The translations under genes were made by a program, and so were the position numbers. A DNA stretch of 41,009 nt. Source: Hydrogenophaga sp. Its GTDB lineage: Bacteria; Pseudomonadota; Gammaproteobacteria; Burkholderiales; Burkholderiaceae_C. The stretch lies in assembly GCA_011391495.1 (NCBI GenBank), contig JAABQK010000022.1, positions 1-41,009 of the forward strand. The letters are read 5' to 3'. Shown here one piece after another: positions 8,578 to 15,933 of the stretch; positions within the stretch are counted from its first letter, which is position 1; each line of letters opens with the position of its first letter. A model generated the notes under the pieces. It was not told the origin of the DNA. It did not search any database and saw only the letters and a list, made by a program, of their open reading frames with translations.

Positions 8578-9394
8578 ACAAAGACCTCAGTTCGGCCACG
8601 TTCACCTCGTGGCTCATGGCGTCCAGCACGATCTCGCCACGCTGCAACGCGATCACCCGGTCGGCGTACCGGACCGCGTGGGTCAGGTCGTGGGAGGTGA
8701 AGACCATGGTCAGGCCCTCGTCTTTCACCAGCCCGGAAAACAGCGCCATCACCTCGTCACCGGCCACCGGGTCGAGGCTCGCCGCCGGCTCGTCGGCCAC
8801 GATGAGGCGCGGCCGCTGCATCAGGGCACGCGCCACCGCCACCCGCTGCGACTGCCCGCCCGAGAGCTTGTCGGCACGGCGCAGCGCGATGTGCGACAGC
8901 CCCACCCGTTCCAGACAGTGCAGTGCCTCGTGCCGCAGCGGCGCTGGCGCGAGTCCCTGGAACCAGGCCTGTGCCAGCGGGGTGCGCGGCAGTGCGCCAT
9001 GCAGCACGTTGGACAGCGCCGAGAGGCGCGGCACCAGGTTGTGTTTCTGGAAAACGAAGCCCACCTGCGAACGCAGCCGCCGCAGGGCTGCCGCGTCCAG
9101 GCCCGCCAGCGGCGTACCGAACAGCCGCACCTCGCCGCTGTCGGGCGGGATCAGGTGCATGCAGCAGCGCAGCAGCGTGGACTTGCCGGCGCCGTTGGCA
9201 CCGATCAGCGCCACCCGCTGGCCCGCCTTCACCTGGAAGGCCACGCCCTTGAGCACCGGTGTGGCGGCTTCGAAGCGCTTGGTCAGGCCGCGCACCCAGA
9301 GGTCGGCGGGCGGGGTCGTGGTCTCCAGGACTTCCGACCCGGACACGGGGATGCCGCCTTCCAGCGTGACAGCGGGCGAGAACGTGTTCAACAT
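8570..9394 (-). CDS. phnC: Phosphonate-type ABC transporter ATPase, copy 1
   Basis: A 274-residue ABC ATPase with Walker A GANGAGKST near residue 69, the signature LSGGQSQRVAVARA near residue 178, Walker B LIVADEP and the switch His in FTSHD. It energises uptake by the adjacent permease. It carries about 30 extra N-terminal residues compared with typical PhnC. The gene follows the binding-protein gene by 21 bases and overlaps the permease gene. Walker A differs slightly from that of the second PhnC (GASGSGKST), consistent with an old duplication or separate acquisition rather than a recent copy. Confidence 0.88.
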   Translation of the reverse strand: MLNTFSPAVTLEGGIPVSGSEVLETTTPPADLWVRGLTKRFEAATPVLKGVAFQVKAGQRVALIGANGAGKSTLLRCCMHLIPPDSGEVRLFGTPLAGLDAAALRRLRSQVGFVFQKHNLVPRLSALSNVLHGALPRTPLAQAWFQGLAPAPLRHEALHCLERVGLSHIALRRADKLSGGQSQRVAVARALMQRPRLIVADEPAASLDPVAGDEVMALFSGLVKDEGLTMVFTSHDLTHAVRYADRVIALQRGEIVLDAMSHEVNVAELRSLYA

Positions 9395-9415
9395 GGTGGT
9401 GCAGTGGCCTCGGGA

Positions 9416-10291
9416 TCAATCACCCACGAAGGCGGCGTACTGCGGCTGGCCGATGGTGGCGTACATCTTGCGGACGTAGTTGTAGTCCTTGTCGCTGATG
9501 CTGGGGATGAACTTCATGCCCTGGAACTTCTGGTTCTCATCCGGGCCCAGCAGCACGGCGGCGATGAGGGCGTCCGAGTTGTCGCTGAACACCTTTTTCA
9601 TCTTGCCCACCACCTCGTCGGGCACATGCGTGCCGGCGAGCAGCACGTCGTTGGGCAGGTCGCGGCCGCGCGCGATGACCTTGAACACCACGTCGGGGTG
9701 GCGCTTGGACAGGCCAGGCAGGTCGGTGCGGTTGATGCCGATGGCGGACACGTCGCCACGCTTCATCGCTTCCACCGCCACGTTGCGGTTGATGTGCAGG
9801 ATCTGCACGTCCTGACCGGGCTTCAGACCCAGGTCGGCGAGCACCTGGACCGGCGACAGGTGGCGCGAGGTGGAACCGACATCACCCAGCGCGACCTTCT
9901 TGCCCTTGAGGTCTTCCACGCCATCGATACCCGAGCCGACCAGCGTGACCACCGAGCCGTAGTACTCCGGGCGGCTGAACCCCACCACCAGCTTGGCATC
10001 GGTGCGCTTCTTGAACACCACGTATTCGGCCGGCCCGGTCAGCACCAGGTCGATCTTCTTCGCGTTGAGTGCTTCGACCGCGGCGGTGCGGTTGGGCACC
10101 GGAAACAGCTCGACCTTCATGCCCGATTTTTCCGACAGGATCTTCTGGAAGCCGGCGTATTCGCGCTGCAGGTTTTCCAGTCCCACGATGTCGGTGACGG
10201 CCAGGCGCAGGGTTTGCGCCTGGGCCGAGAGGGCGGTGGTGGCGAGACCGACCACGGTGATCGCGGTGGCGAGGTGTTTGTTCCAGTTCAT
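9416..10291 (-). CDS. phnD: Phosphonate-type ABC transporter binding protein, copy 1 (divergent)
   Basis: A 291-residue periplasmic binding protein with a signal peptide (cleavage probably after SAQA, residue 25). It shows the PhnD/PtxB/HtxB fold signatures: an N-terminal strand LRLAVTDIVG, the anion-pocket region LTGPAEYVVF and LGDVGSTSRHLSP. It lacks the FGIISTES and GNGDPNSTSG blocks found in classical PhnD, which the second copy has. Its ligand may therefore be a different phosphonate, phosphite or hypophosphite. A PhnF-like operator (10305-10319) lies just upstream of the ATG, so this transporter is tied to the phosphonate regulon. GGAG lies eight bases before the start. Confidence 0.85.
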   Translation of the reverse strand: MNWNKHLATAITVVGLATTALSAQAQTLRLAVTDIVGLENLQREYAGFQKILSEKSGMKVELFPVPNRTAAVEALNAKKIDLVLTGPAEYVVFKKRTDAKLVVGFSRPEYYGSVVTLVGSGIDGVEDLKGKKVALGDVGSTSRHLSPVQVLADLGLKPGQDVQILHINRNVAVEAMKRGDVSAIGINRTDLPGLSKRHPDVVFKVIARGRDLPNDVLLAGTHVPDEVVGKMKKVFSDNSDALIAAVLLGPDENQKFQGMKFIPSISDKDYNYVRKMYATIGQPQYAAFVGD

Positions 10292-10304
10292 GGGGAAGCT
10301 CCAA

Positions 10305-10319
10305 GTGGTTTAGACAACC
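10305..10319. promoter_or_regulatory. Probable PhnF operator, site 1
   Basis: The sequence GTGGTTTAGACAACC contains the TAGAC core and closely resembles the TGGTATAGACCA operator known for mycobacterial PhnF. It is partly palindromic (GGTT/AACC). It begins 14 bases upstream of the first phnD start, where a repressor would block transcription or early elongation. Confidence 0.65.
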
Positions 10320-10348
10320 TAGCCAGCGTGACGCCGTGTGATGACACA

Positions 10349-10361
10349 GTTGTGTAGACGA
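10349..10361. promoter_or_regulatory. Probable PhnF operator, site 2
   Basis: GTTGTGTAGACGA matches site 1 at the shared positions (G..GT.TAGAC), with the core exactly 44 bases away, about four helical turns. Two sites on one face of the DNA between divergent phnD and phnM could allow cooperative binding and control of both genes. Confidence 0.5.
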
Positions 10362-10407
10362 CATGAAGTTTTGATGACCTGCATGACACGACTTTTTCGT
10401 CGTGCAG

Positions 10408-10447
10408 CTGTCACACAAATGCGTCACGCTGGTCACCTTTTCGTCAC
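10408..10447 (+). promoter_or_regulatory. Tandem Pho boxes upstream of the phnM paralogue
   Basis: Four 7-base half-sites recur at an exact 11-base period: CTGTCAC (10408), ATGCGTC (10419), TGGTCAC (10430) and TCGTCAC (10441). The second is weak, the others good. This is the spacing of two adjacent Pho boxes. The last unit ends only 15 bases before the phnM-like ATG, so the promoter must either lie upstream of the array or give a very short leader. Confidence 0.55.
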
Positions 10448-10462
10448 CCTAGGACAGCCAGC

Positions 10463-11662
10463 ATGAACACCATGGAGCGGTTTGCGATCGCGGGAGGCAG
10501 TGCATTGCTGCCCTCGGGTTTTCAGGATGACGTGGTCATCACGGTGGACCACGGACTCATCGTCGAGATCGGCAGCGAGGTCCGGGGTGCGCCGGTCATC
10601 GACGCCAGCGGCCTGCGGGTGCTGCCGGGCATCATCGACCTGCACGGCGACGCGTTCGAGCGGCAGATCATGCCCCGGCCCGGCGTGCATTTCGACCTGC
10701 AGCTGGCCCTCGCCGAGACCGACCGGCAACTGGTGGCGAACGGGATTTCCACCGCCTTTCACGGCGTGACCTTTTCCTGGGAGACCGGTCTGCGCAGCCG
10801 CGAGACGCTGGTGCGCCTGATGGCGGCGATGGAGGCGGCCGCCGACCACCTCTCGTGCGACGCGCGCCTGCACCTGCGCCACGAAACCTACAACCTCGAT
10901 GGTGAGGACGAGGTGCTGGGCTGGCTGGCCGAGGGCCGCATCGCCCTGCTCGCCTTCAACGACCACACCGCCGACATCCTGCGCAAACTCAGCCAGCCGA
11001 AAGACGCGATGACCGTGCTGCAGCGCACCGGTCTGTCGGCCGAAGCCTTGCAGGCCCTGGCCGAGCGCGTCGCGGCCCGGCACGACGACGTGCCCGGTTC
11101 CATCCGCCGCCTGGCCGCCGCCGCAAGCGCTTCGGGCGTTCCCATGGCTTCGCACGACGACCCCTCCCCCGAGGTGCGCGCCTGGTACCAGTCCATCGGA
11201 TGCGGAATTTCGGAGTTTCCCAAGACCCGCGAAACCGCCACGCTGGCCCGCCAGTACGGCAACCCGGTGGTCTTTGGCGCGCCCAACGTCGTGCGGGGCG
11301 GCAGCCATCTGAACAACGCGGTGTCGGCGTCGGTCATGGCCAGGGCCGGCCTGTGCACCGTGCTCACCTCCGACTACTACTACCCGGCCATGCTGCCGGC
11401 GGCTTTCCGCCTGAGCGAAGACGGTGTCTGCGATCTGCCCACCGCCTGGGCCATGGTCTCCAGCAACGCCGCCGACGCCGCCGGCCTGAACGATCGCGGC
11501 CGCCTGGCCGAAGGCCTGCGGGCCGACATCGTGCTCGTGCGCACGCCGGCCGGGCGTCCGCCCAGCGTGGCGGCGCACTTCATCGGCGGTCACCTGGCCT
11601 TTGCGGCCAAGGGCGCGCCGCGACTCCGGTCGCCGGCCATGGCGGCCCTGGAAGTGCTCTGA
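10463..11662 (+). CDS. PhnM-like amidohydrolase, divergent paralogue
   Basis: A 399-residue member of the PhnM branch of the amidohydrolase superfamily. Shared PhnM hallmarks are the first metal motif LHGD (HxD, near residue 59), MPRP, HLRHE, ASHDD, ISEFP, GAPNVVRGGSH and TSDYYYP. It differs from canonical PhnM at two places: the usual MDHTPGQRQ segment reads FNDHTADIL, and HVRCE reads HLRHE. Canonical PhnM removes diphosphate from ribose 1-phosphonate 5-triphosphate, and the true phnM is elsewhere in this window (15934-17091). This copy is divergent from its own transporter, behind Pho boxes, so I infer it acts on the compound that transporter brings in or on its activated form. Metal binding looks intact; substrate is open. 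Confidence 0.82.
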   Translation: MNTMERFAIAGGSALLPSGFQDDVVITVDHGLIVEIGSEVRGAPVIDASGLRVLPGIIDLHGDAFERQIMPRPGVHFDLQLALAETDRQLVANGISTAFHGVTFSWETGLRSRETLVRLMAAMEAAADHLSCDARLHLRHETYNLDGEDEVLGWLAEGRIALLAFNDHTADILRKLSQPKDAMTVLQRTGLSAEALQALAERVAARHDDVPGSIRRLAAAASASGVPMASHDDPSPEVRAWYQSIGCGISEFPKTRETATLARQYGNPVVFGAPNVVRGGSHLNNAVSASVMARAGLCTVLTSDYYYPAMLPAAFRLSEDGVCDLPTAWAMVSSNAADAAGLNDRGRLAEGLRADIVLVRTPAGRPPSVAAHFIGGHLAFAAKGAPRLRSPAMAALEVL

Positions 11663-11679
11663 CCCTGGCCGCAGCGGGG

Positions 11680-12870
11680 CTACCGCGCCACCGCCCCACT
11701 GCGCTGCAGCCAGAGCAGCGCAGCCAGACCGATCAGCCCCACCCCGGTGGACACCCAGAGGGCGCCGCCCCCGAGGTGGTCGATGGCCAGGCCGAAGACC
11801 AGCGGGGCACAGGCCTGCGCCACGCGCGCCGGCACCATCAGCAGGCCCTGCCGCGCCCCATAACCCTGCGGACCGAAGATCACCAGCGGCAGCGTGCCTT
11901 TGGCGATGGTGAGGATGCCGTTGCCCGCGCCATGCAGCACGGTGAACAGCAAGGCCGCCGGACCACCCAGCACCATCAGCAGCACGGCGCCCAGCGGATG
12001 GGCGGCCGTGGCCAGCTGGGCCGAGCGCAGCGGATGCACCCGGCGCAGAAAGCCGAACTCGAGCAGCCGGGCGGCCACCTGGGCCGGCCCGACCAGGGCC
12101 GACAGGGCCAGCGCGGCGCCCAGCGCCAGACCGTTGGCCTGCAGCAGGCGCGGCAGGTGGGCCGCCATGGCGGTGCTGGTGAACCAGGTAACGGCAAACA
12201 CCAGTGAGAGCAGGACCGTGGGCCAGAAGGTGGCAGCGGCCTCCGTCGCAGCCGAAGCCTTTGGTGTTGCCGGCCCCGGCTGCACCGGGGTCACACCCGG
12301 CGCGTGCCCGGCACGTGGCAGCGAGGCGTTGAGCGGCAGCCCGAGCAACAGGTGCAACCCCGCCCAGCACACGCAGGCGCCTCGCCAGCCCAGCTCGTGC
12401 TCCAGCCAGGCCGTCAGCGGCCAGCCCACGGTGCTGGCAAAACCCGCGATCAGGGTGATGCCGGTGATGGTGCTGCGTGCGTCGTGGCCGTAGAGGCGCA
12501 CCAGGGTCGCGAACGCGGCGTCGTACAGGCCGGCCGCCATGGCCATGCCGATCAGGCCCCAGGCCATGAACAGGCTCACCGGACCCTGCGCCAGCGCCAG
12601 GGCCAGCAGCCCCGCCGCGAAAAGCCCGTTGGTGCCGATCAGCACCGGGCGTCCGCCATGCTGGTCGATCCACTGCCCCGCCCTGCGGCCGAACACCGCC
12701 GAGACGACCAGGGCAAACGAAAAGGCGGCAAAGACCGTGGCCACCGAGACCCCCAGGTCCGCCGCCATCGGCGTGGCCAGCATGGCCGGCAGGTAGTAGG
12801 ACGAGGCCCAGGCCAGGGTCTGTGCGGTGCCCAGGCGGGCCACCACCGAAGTTCGGGGCGAAATCAGCAT
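11680..12870 (-). CDS. Major facilitator superfamily transporter
   Basis: A 396-residue membrane protein with about twelve hydrophobic segments, the loop motif GRRAGQWIDQHGGR between segments 2 and 3 that marks MFS carriers, and a short Pro/Ala-rich cytoplasmic loop in the middle (near residue 205). The start ATG at 12870 gives segment 1 directly. It converges on the phnM-like gene with a 17-base gap and follows the canonical phnE across a 194-base spacer that contains a palindromic repeat. It resembles uncharacterised YbfB/NarK-like or CynX-like carriers, but I cannot assign a substrate. Export of a phosphonate breakdown product is only a guess from position. Confidence 0.85.
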   Translation of the reverse strand: MLISPRTSVVARLGTAQTLAWASSYYLPAMLATPMAADLGVSVATVFAAFSFALVVSAVFGRRAGQWIDQHGGRPVLIGTNGLFAAGLLALALAQGPVSLFMAWGLIGMAMAAGLYDAAFATLVRLYGHDARSTITGITLIAGFASTVGWPLTAWLEHELGWRGACVCWAGLHLLLGLPLNASLPRAGHAPGVTPVQPGPATPKASAATEAAATFWPTVLLSLVFAVTWFTSTAMAAHLPRLLQANGLALGAALALSALVGPAQVAARLLEFGFLRRVHPLRSAQLATAAHPLGAVLLMVLGGPAALLFTVLHGAGNGILTIAKGTLPLVIFGPQGYGARQGLLMVPARVAQACAPLVFGLAIDHLGGGALWVSTGVGLIGLAALLWLQRSGAVAR

Positions 12871-12981
12871 GGTGCCGACTCTAAGCCGGCCAGAGCCCTC
12901 AATGGCTCAATCACGCGACGGCAGGACGCGCAGCGAACGCAGCCACAGCAAGGAGCCGCTCCGGAGAGAGATGATCCATCC

Positions 12982-13062
12982 GAGGATGCGGAGGAACCGG
13001 CTTCGCCGGGCCTCTCGCATCGCCCCCTTGAGGGGGTCGCGCGCAGCGCGGCGGGGGTGGTC
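12982..13062 (-). repeat. GC-rich palindromic intergenic repeat, copy A
   Basis: The element contains nested palindromes (CCCCCTTGAGGGGG; GCGCGCAGCGCG; CCGGCTTCGCCGG) and starts two bases after the canonical phnE stop codon. Nearly the same sequence occurs at 40615 and 40742, with a variant at 29862. It probably ends transcription or protects mRNA. The rest of the 194-base spacer shows nothing I can name. Confidence 0.75.
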
Positions 13063-13064
13063 CA

Positions 13065-13871
13065 TCAAACGAGCACCTTGCGGACGCGCGAGGAAATGAC
13101 ATCGATCACGCTCACGGTGACGATGATCATGAGCATCACGGCACAGGTCTCGGCGTACTGGAAACCGCGGATGATTTCCCACAGCACCACACCGATGCCG
13201 CCAGCACCCACCATGCCCACCACCGAGGCCGAACGCACGTTCGACTCGAAGCGGTACAGCATGAAGGAAATCCACAGCGGCATGACCTGCGGGATGACGC
13301 CGTAGACGATCTCGTGCAGCGCGCTGGCACCGGTCGAGCGGATGCCTTCCACCGGCTGCGGGTCGATGGCTTCCACCGCTTCGGAGAACAGCTTGGCCAG
13401 CACACCGGCGGTGTGGATCCACAGCGCCAGCACGCCCGCGAAAGGCCCGAGGCCAACGGCCACCACGAACAGCATGGCGAACACCATTTCGTTGATGGCG
13501 CGAAACGCGTCCATCAGGCGGCGCACCGGCTGGTGGACCCACCAGGGGGTGATGTTGCTGGAGGCCAGCAGGCCCAGCGGGATGGCGGTGAGCACGGCCA
13601 GCGCCGTGCCCCAGATCGCGATCTGCAGCGTGACGATGATCTCGCTCAGGTAGAGACGCCACTGCGAAAAATCGGGCGGAAAGAAATCGGCCGCGTAGGT
13701 GGCCATGTTGCCCGAGTCGCGGATCAGGTCGAGCGGGCGCATGTCGGCGCCGTTCCACGAGCCCGCCAGCAACAGCAAGAGCGCGGCCCAGGACAGGTAC
13801 CAGGTCAGGCTGCGCCTGGGTGCGGGAACCACGGCCGGGCTCAGGCTGTGGACTTTGAGCGTGGTGGACAT
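13065..13871 (-). CDS. phnE: Phosphonate ABC transporter permease, canonical copy
   Basis: A 268-residue PhnE-family permease with about six membrane segments, the IxWGT...PLGL region and the conserved VGAGGIG coupling motif near residue 223. It pairs with the canonical phnC and phnD directly upstream. A perfect long hairpin (13917-13947) lies between phnD and this gene. The stop codon is followed within two bases by palindromic repeat A. Compared with the first PhnE it lacks the N-terminal proline-rich extension. Together the three genes make a standard phosphonate importer supplying the C-P lyase operon immediately upstream. Confidence 0.92.
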   Translation of the reverse strand: MSTTLKVHSLSPAVVPAPRRSLTWYLSWAALLLLLAGSWNGADMRPLDLIRDSGNMATYAADFFPPDFSQWRLYLSEIIVTLQIAIWGTALAVLTAIPLGLLASSNITPWWVHQPVRRLMDAFRAINEMVFAMLFVVAVGLGPFAGVLALWIHTAGVLAKLFSEAVEAIDPQPVEGIRSTGASALHEIVYGVIPQVMPLWISFMLYRFESNVRSASVVGMVGAGGIGVVLWEIIRGFQYAETCAVMLMIIVTVSVIDVISSRVRKVLV

Positions 13872-13916
13872 CGTCGTGTGCGGTGTGTGGGGACTCGGGA
13901 GCGCGTTTCAGGCGCA

Positions 13917-13947
13917 GACCGTCCGCGGCGCTGTGCCGCGAACGGTC
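13917..13947 (-). other. Intercistronic hairpin between phnD and phnE
   Basis: GACCGT pairs with ACGGTC and, after a one-base mismatch, CGCGGC pairs with GCCGCG around a five-base loop: twelve base pairs in all. No U-tract follows. Such structures after binding-protein genes are known to stabilise the upstream message and lower expression of the permease, and the position fits that role. Confidence 0.6.
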
Positions 13948-13975
13948 CGGATGGAAAACGCCGGGGAGAGGACGC

Positions 13976-14920
13976 TCAGTTCAGCGCAGCCAGCAGCTTG
14001 TCGATCTCGGCCAGCTTGGCCAGCTTGTCGGACTCGCTGAGCGCGGTGTCGGACTCGATCTTGTTGCGCTTGCCGAACAGGTCCAGCTGGCGGATCGGCA
14101 GCAGCTGCGCGTTGGACGACGGCTTGAAGCCCGAGAGCTTGGAGATCTTCATCACCACCTCTTTTTCACGCGCATCGGTCTTGGCGTAGTTGAAGAGGAA
14201 GCTCTTGATCTTGGCCTTGGTGGCTTCCGGCAGGTCCTTGCGCATGACCAGCGGGTCCAGCGCGATCAGGGGCGAGGTCCAGATCACGCGGATGTCCTTG
14301 CGCTTCTCGGGAAACTTCTCGGCGATCTTGCCCAGGTTCTCGCTGTTGTTGGTGGCCACGTCGACCTGCTGGTTGGCCACGGCCAGGGCGTTGGTCTCGT
14401 GGTTGGCGGAACGCACGATCTTGAAGTGCGTGCGCGGATCGACCTTGTTCTTGGCGAACACGTAGAAGCTGGGCACGACAAAACCGGAGGTGGAGTTCGG
14501 GTCGCCGTTGCCGAAGCTGTAGCTCTTGCCGTTCTTGAGCACGTCGTCCAGCGACTTGATCGGGCTGTCCTTGTGCACGATCAGGTGCGAGTAGTAGCCC
14601 TCGGTGCCGTCGGCGTTCACCATCTGGGCAAACACCTCGCCGCTGGCGCGGTCCACCGCCTCGATGGCCGACTTGTTGCCGAACCAGGCCACGTGCACCT
14701 TGTTAAAGCGCATGGCTTCGATCACGCCGGCGTAGTCGGGCGCGAAGAACGCATTGACCTTGAAGCCGGTCTGCTTGGCCATGTCGTCGAGCAGCGGCTG
14801 CCAGTCGGCCTTGAGGTTCTGCGACGACTCGGTCGAGATGATGCCGAAGTTGATGTCCTGCGCCAGGGCGCCGGTGAGGGTGAGGCCGAGCGCGAGGCCG
14901 GCCAGGGTTTTCTTGAACAT
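13976..14920 (-). CDS. phnD: Phosphonate-binding protein, canonical copy
   Basis: A 314-residue periplasmic binding protein very close to E. coli PhnD in its key blocks: FGIISTESSQNLK near residue 26, FFAPDYAGVIEAMRFNKV, GNGDPNSTSGF near residue 150 and NHETNALAVANQQVDVATNN. It has a clear signal peptide ending near GALA (residue 20). I chose the ATG at 14918-14920 because the longer frame adds about 50 residues of non-signal sequence. A GGAAG/GGAG-like site lies upstream. It binds alkyl- or aminoalkylphosphonates and delivers them to PhnC/PhnE. The leader contains a perfect 16-base tandem repeat. Confidence 0.93.
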   Translation of the reverse strand: MFKKTLAGLALGLTLTGALAQDINFGIISTESSQNLKADWQPLLDDMAKQTGFKVNAFFAPDYAGVIEAMRFNKVHVAWFGNKSAIEAVDRASGEVFAQMVNADGTEGYYSHLIVHKDSPIKSLDDVLKNGKSYSFGNGDPNSTSGFVVPSFYVFAKNKVDPRTHFKIVRSANHETNALAVANQQVDVATNNSENLGKIAEKFPEKRKDIRVIWTSPLIALDPLVMRKDLPEATKAKIKSFLFNYAKTDAREKEVVMKISKLSGFKPSSNAQLLPIRQLDLFGKRNKIESDTALSESDKLAKLAEIDKLLAALN

Positions 14921-14940
14921 GCGAATGGCTCCAGAAGGAA

Positions 14941-14972
14941 GATGAAACGGGAACAGGATGAAACGGGAACAG
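14941..14972. repeat. Perfect 16-bp tandem duplication in the phnC-phnD spacer
   Basis: The unit GATGAAACGGGAACAG occurs twice in direct succession, followed by the partial copy GAGAAACAG. It lies in the 70-base spacer ahead of phnD. It looks like a replication-slippage product and lengthens the phnD leader; a regulatory role is not shown. Confidence 0.8.
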
Positions 14973-14990
14973 GAGAAACAGTGAAAGTCT

Positions 14991-15851
14991 TCAGGCGGCC
15001 TGGGCCAGTGGCGCGGCCCAGTTCCGCTCGGGCAGGTGCGAGACGGTTCCGGGCGCCGGGCTCGCGGGCTCACCCATCAGCATCTCGTCGGCCTGCATGC
15101 CGTAGAGATTCCGCAGCAGGGCCGGTGTCAGCGCGGACGCGGCGCCGTCGTACACCACCTGGCCCTGGTGCAGCGCGATCACGCGGGGGCAGTACTTCAG
15201 GGCCATGTCCACCTGGTGCAGCGACACCACCACGGTGGAGCCGTCTTCGCGGTTGATGCGGGCCAGGATCTCCATGACCTTGCGCGAGGACTCGGGGTCG
15301 AGCGAGGCGATCGGTTCATCGGCCAGCACCACCTTGGCACCCTGCACCAGCGTGCGCGCGATGGCGGCGCGCTGCTGCTGGCCACCCGAGAGCGTGGATG
15401 CGCGCTGGGCATGGCAATCGGCGATGCCGACGCGGGCCAGCGCTTCGATCGCCAGGGAGCGTTCGTGCTGGTTGAACCAGCGCGTCAGGCCGCGCCACCA
15501 GGGCATGCGGTGCAGGCGTCCGACCAGCACGTTGGCCATCACCGGCAGGCGGTCCACCAGGTTGAACTGCTGGAACACGAATCCGATCTGCGAGCGCACC
15601 TTGCGGATGTCGCGGTGCACACGGCCGCCCTGCTGCACACACTGGCCGTCGATCTCGATCAGCGAGCCTTCACCCGCATCGGCCACGACCAGGCCCGCCA
15701 CGTGGCGCAGCAGCGTGGACTTGCCGGAGCCCGAGGCGCCGATCAGCGCCACCATCTCGCCCTGCCGGATGTCCAGGTTGATGTCGCGCAAGGCGTGTTT
15801 GCCATTGGCGAAGTGCTTGTTCAGCTGGTGGATGCGAAGAGCGGTCTTCAT
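14991..15851 (-). CDS. phnC: Phosphonate ABC transporter ATPase, canonical copy
   Basis: A 286-residue ABC ATPase with Walker [10 protein letters not shown] near residue 35, signature [14 protein letters not shown] near residue 150, Walker B VVLADEP and switch His in SLHQVD. I use the ATG at 15851 because GGAG lies six bases upstream; a TTG four codons earlier is possible but lacks a site. A PhnF-like operator and a Pho box lie 14 and 47 bases upstream, so this importer seems to have its own promoter 82 bases after the phnM stop. The C-terminal tail, about 40 residues past the ATPase core, is proline-rich. Confidence 0.92.
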   Translation of the reverse strand: MKTALRIHQLNKHFANGKHALRDINLDIRQGEMVALIGASGSGKSTLLRHVAGLVVADAGEGSLIEIDGQCVQQGGRVHRDIRKVRSQIGFVFQQFNLVDRLPVMANVLVGRLHRMPWWRGLTRWFNQHERSLAIEALARVGIADCHAQRASTLSGGQQQRAAIARTLVQGAKVVLADEPIASLDPESSRKVMEILARINREDGSTVVVSLHQVDMALKYCPRVIALHQGQVVYDGAASALTPALLRNLYGMQADEMLMGEPASPAPGTVSHLPERNWAAPLAQAA

Positions 15852-15864
15852 CGGTTTCTCCAAA

Positions 15865-15877
15865 GTCGTCTAGACAC
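15865..15877. promoter_or_regulatory. Probable PhnF operator, site 3
   Basis: GTCGTCTAGACAC contains the perfect palindrome GTCTAGAC and matches the other three sites at G..GT.TAGAC. It lies 14 bases upstream of the canonical phnC start and downstream of a Pho box, the arrangement expected for a promoter needing PhoB and blocked by PhnF. Confidence 0.62.
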
Positions 15878-15897
15878 GCTGAGTGTGGTTTCGCGCT

Positions 15898-15915
15898 GTG
15901 ACAGTCGTTTGACGG
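15898..15915 (-). promoter_or_regulatory. Pho box for the phnC-D-E operon
   Basis: On the minus strand the site reads CCGTCAA-ACGA-CTGTCAC, a 7-4-7 arrangement with a perfect second half. It lies in the 82-base gap between phnM and phnC, 46 bases before the phnC start, giving the transporter its own phosphate-responsive promoter. Confidence 0.6.
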
Positions 15916-15933
15916 TTGGCGGAAGATTGCATG

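Noticed and set aside
10433..12673. A very long minus-strand reading frame antisense to the phnM paralogue and running into the MFS region
   Set aside because: It is an effect of high GC content: it overlaps two well-supported genes, has Arg/Gly/Ala-rich low-quality sequence and no motif.
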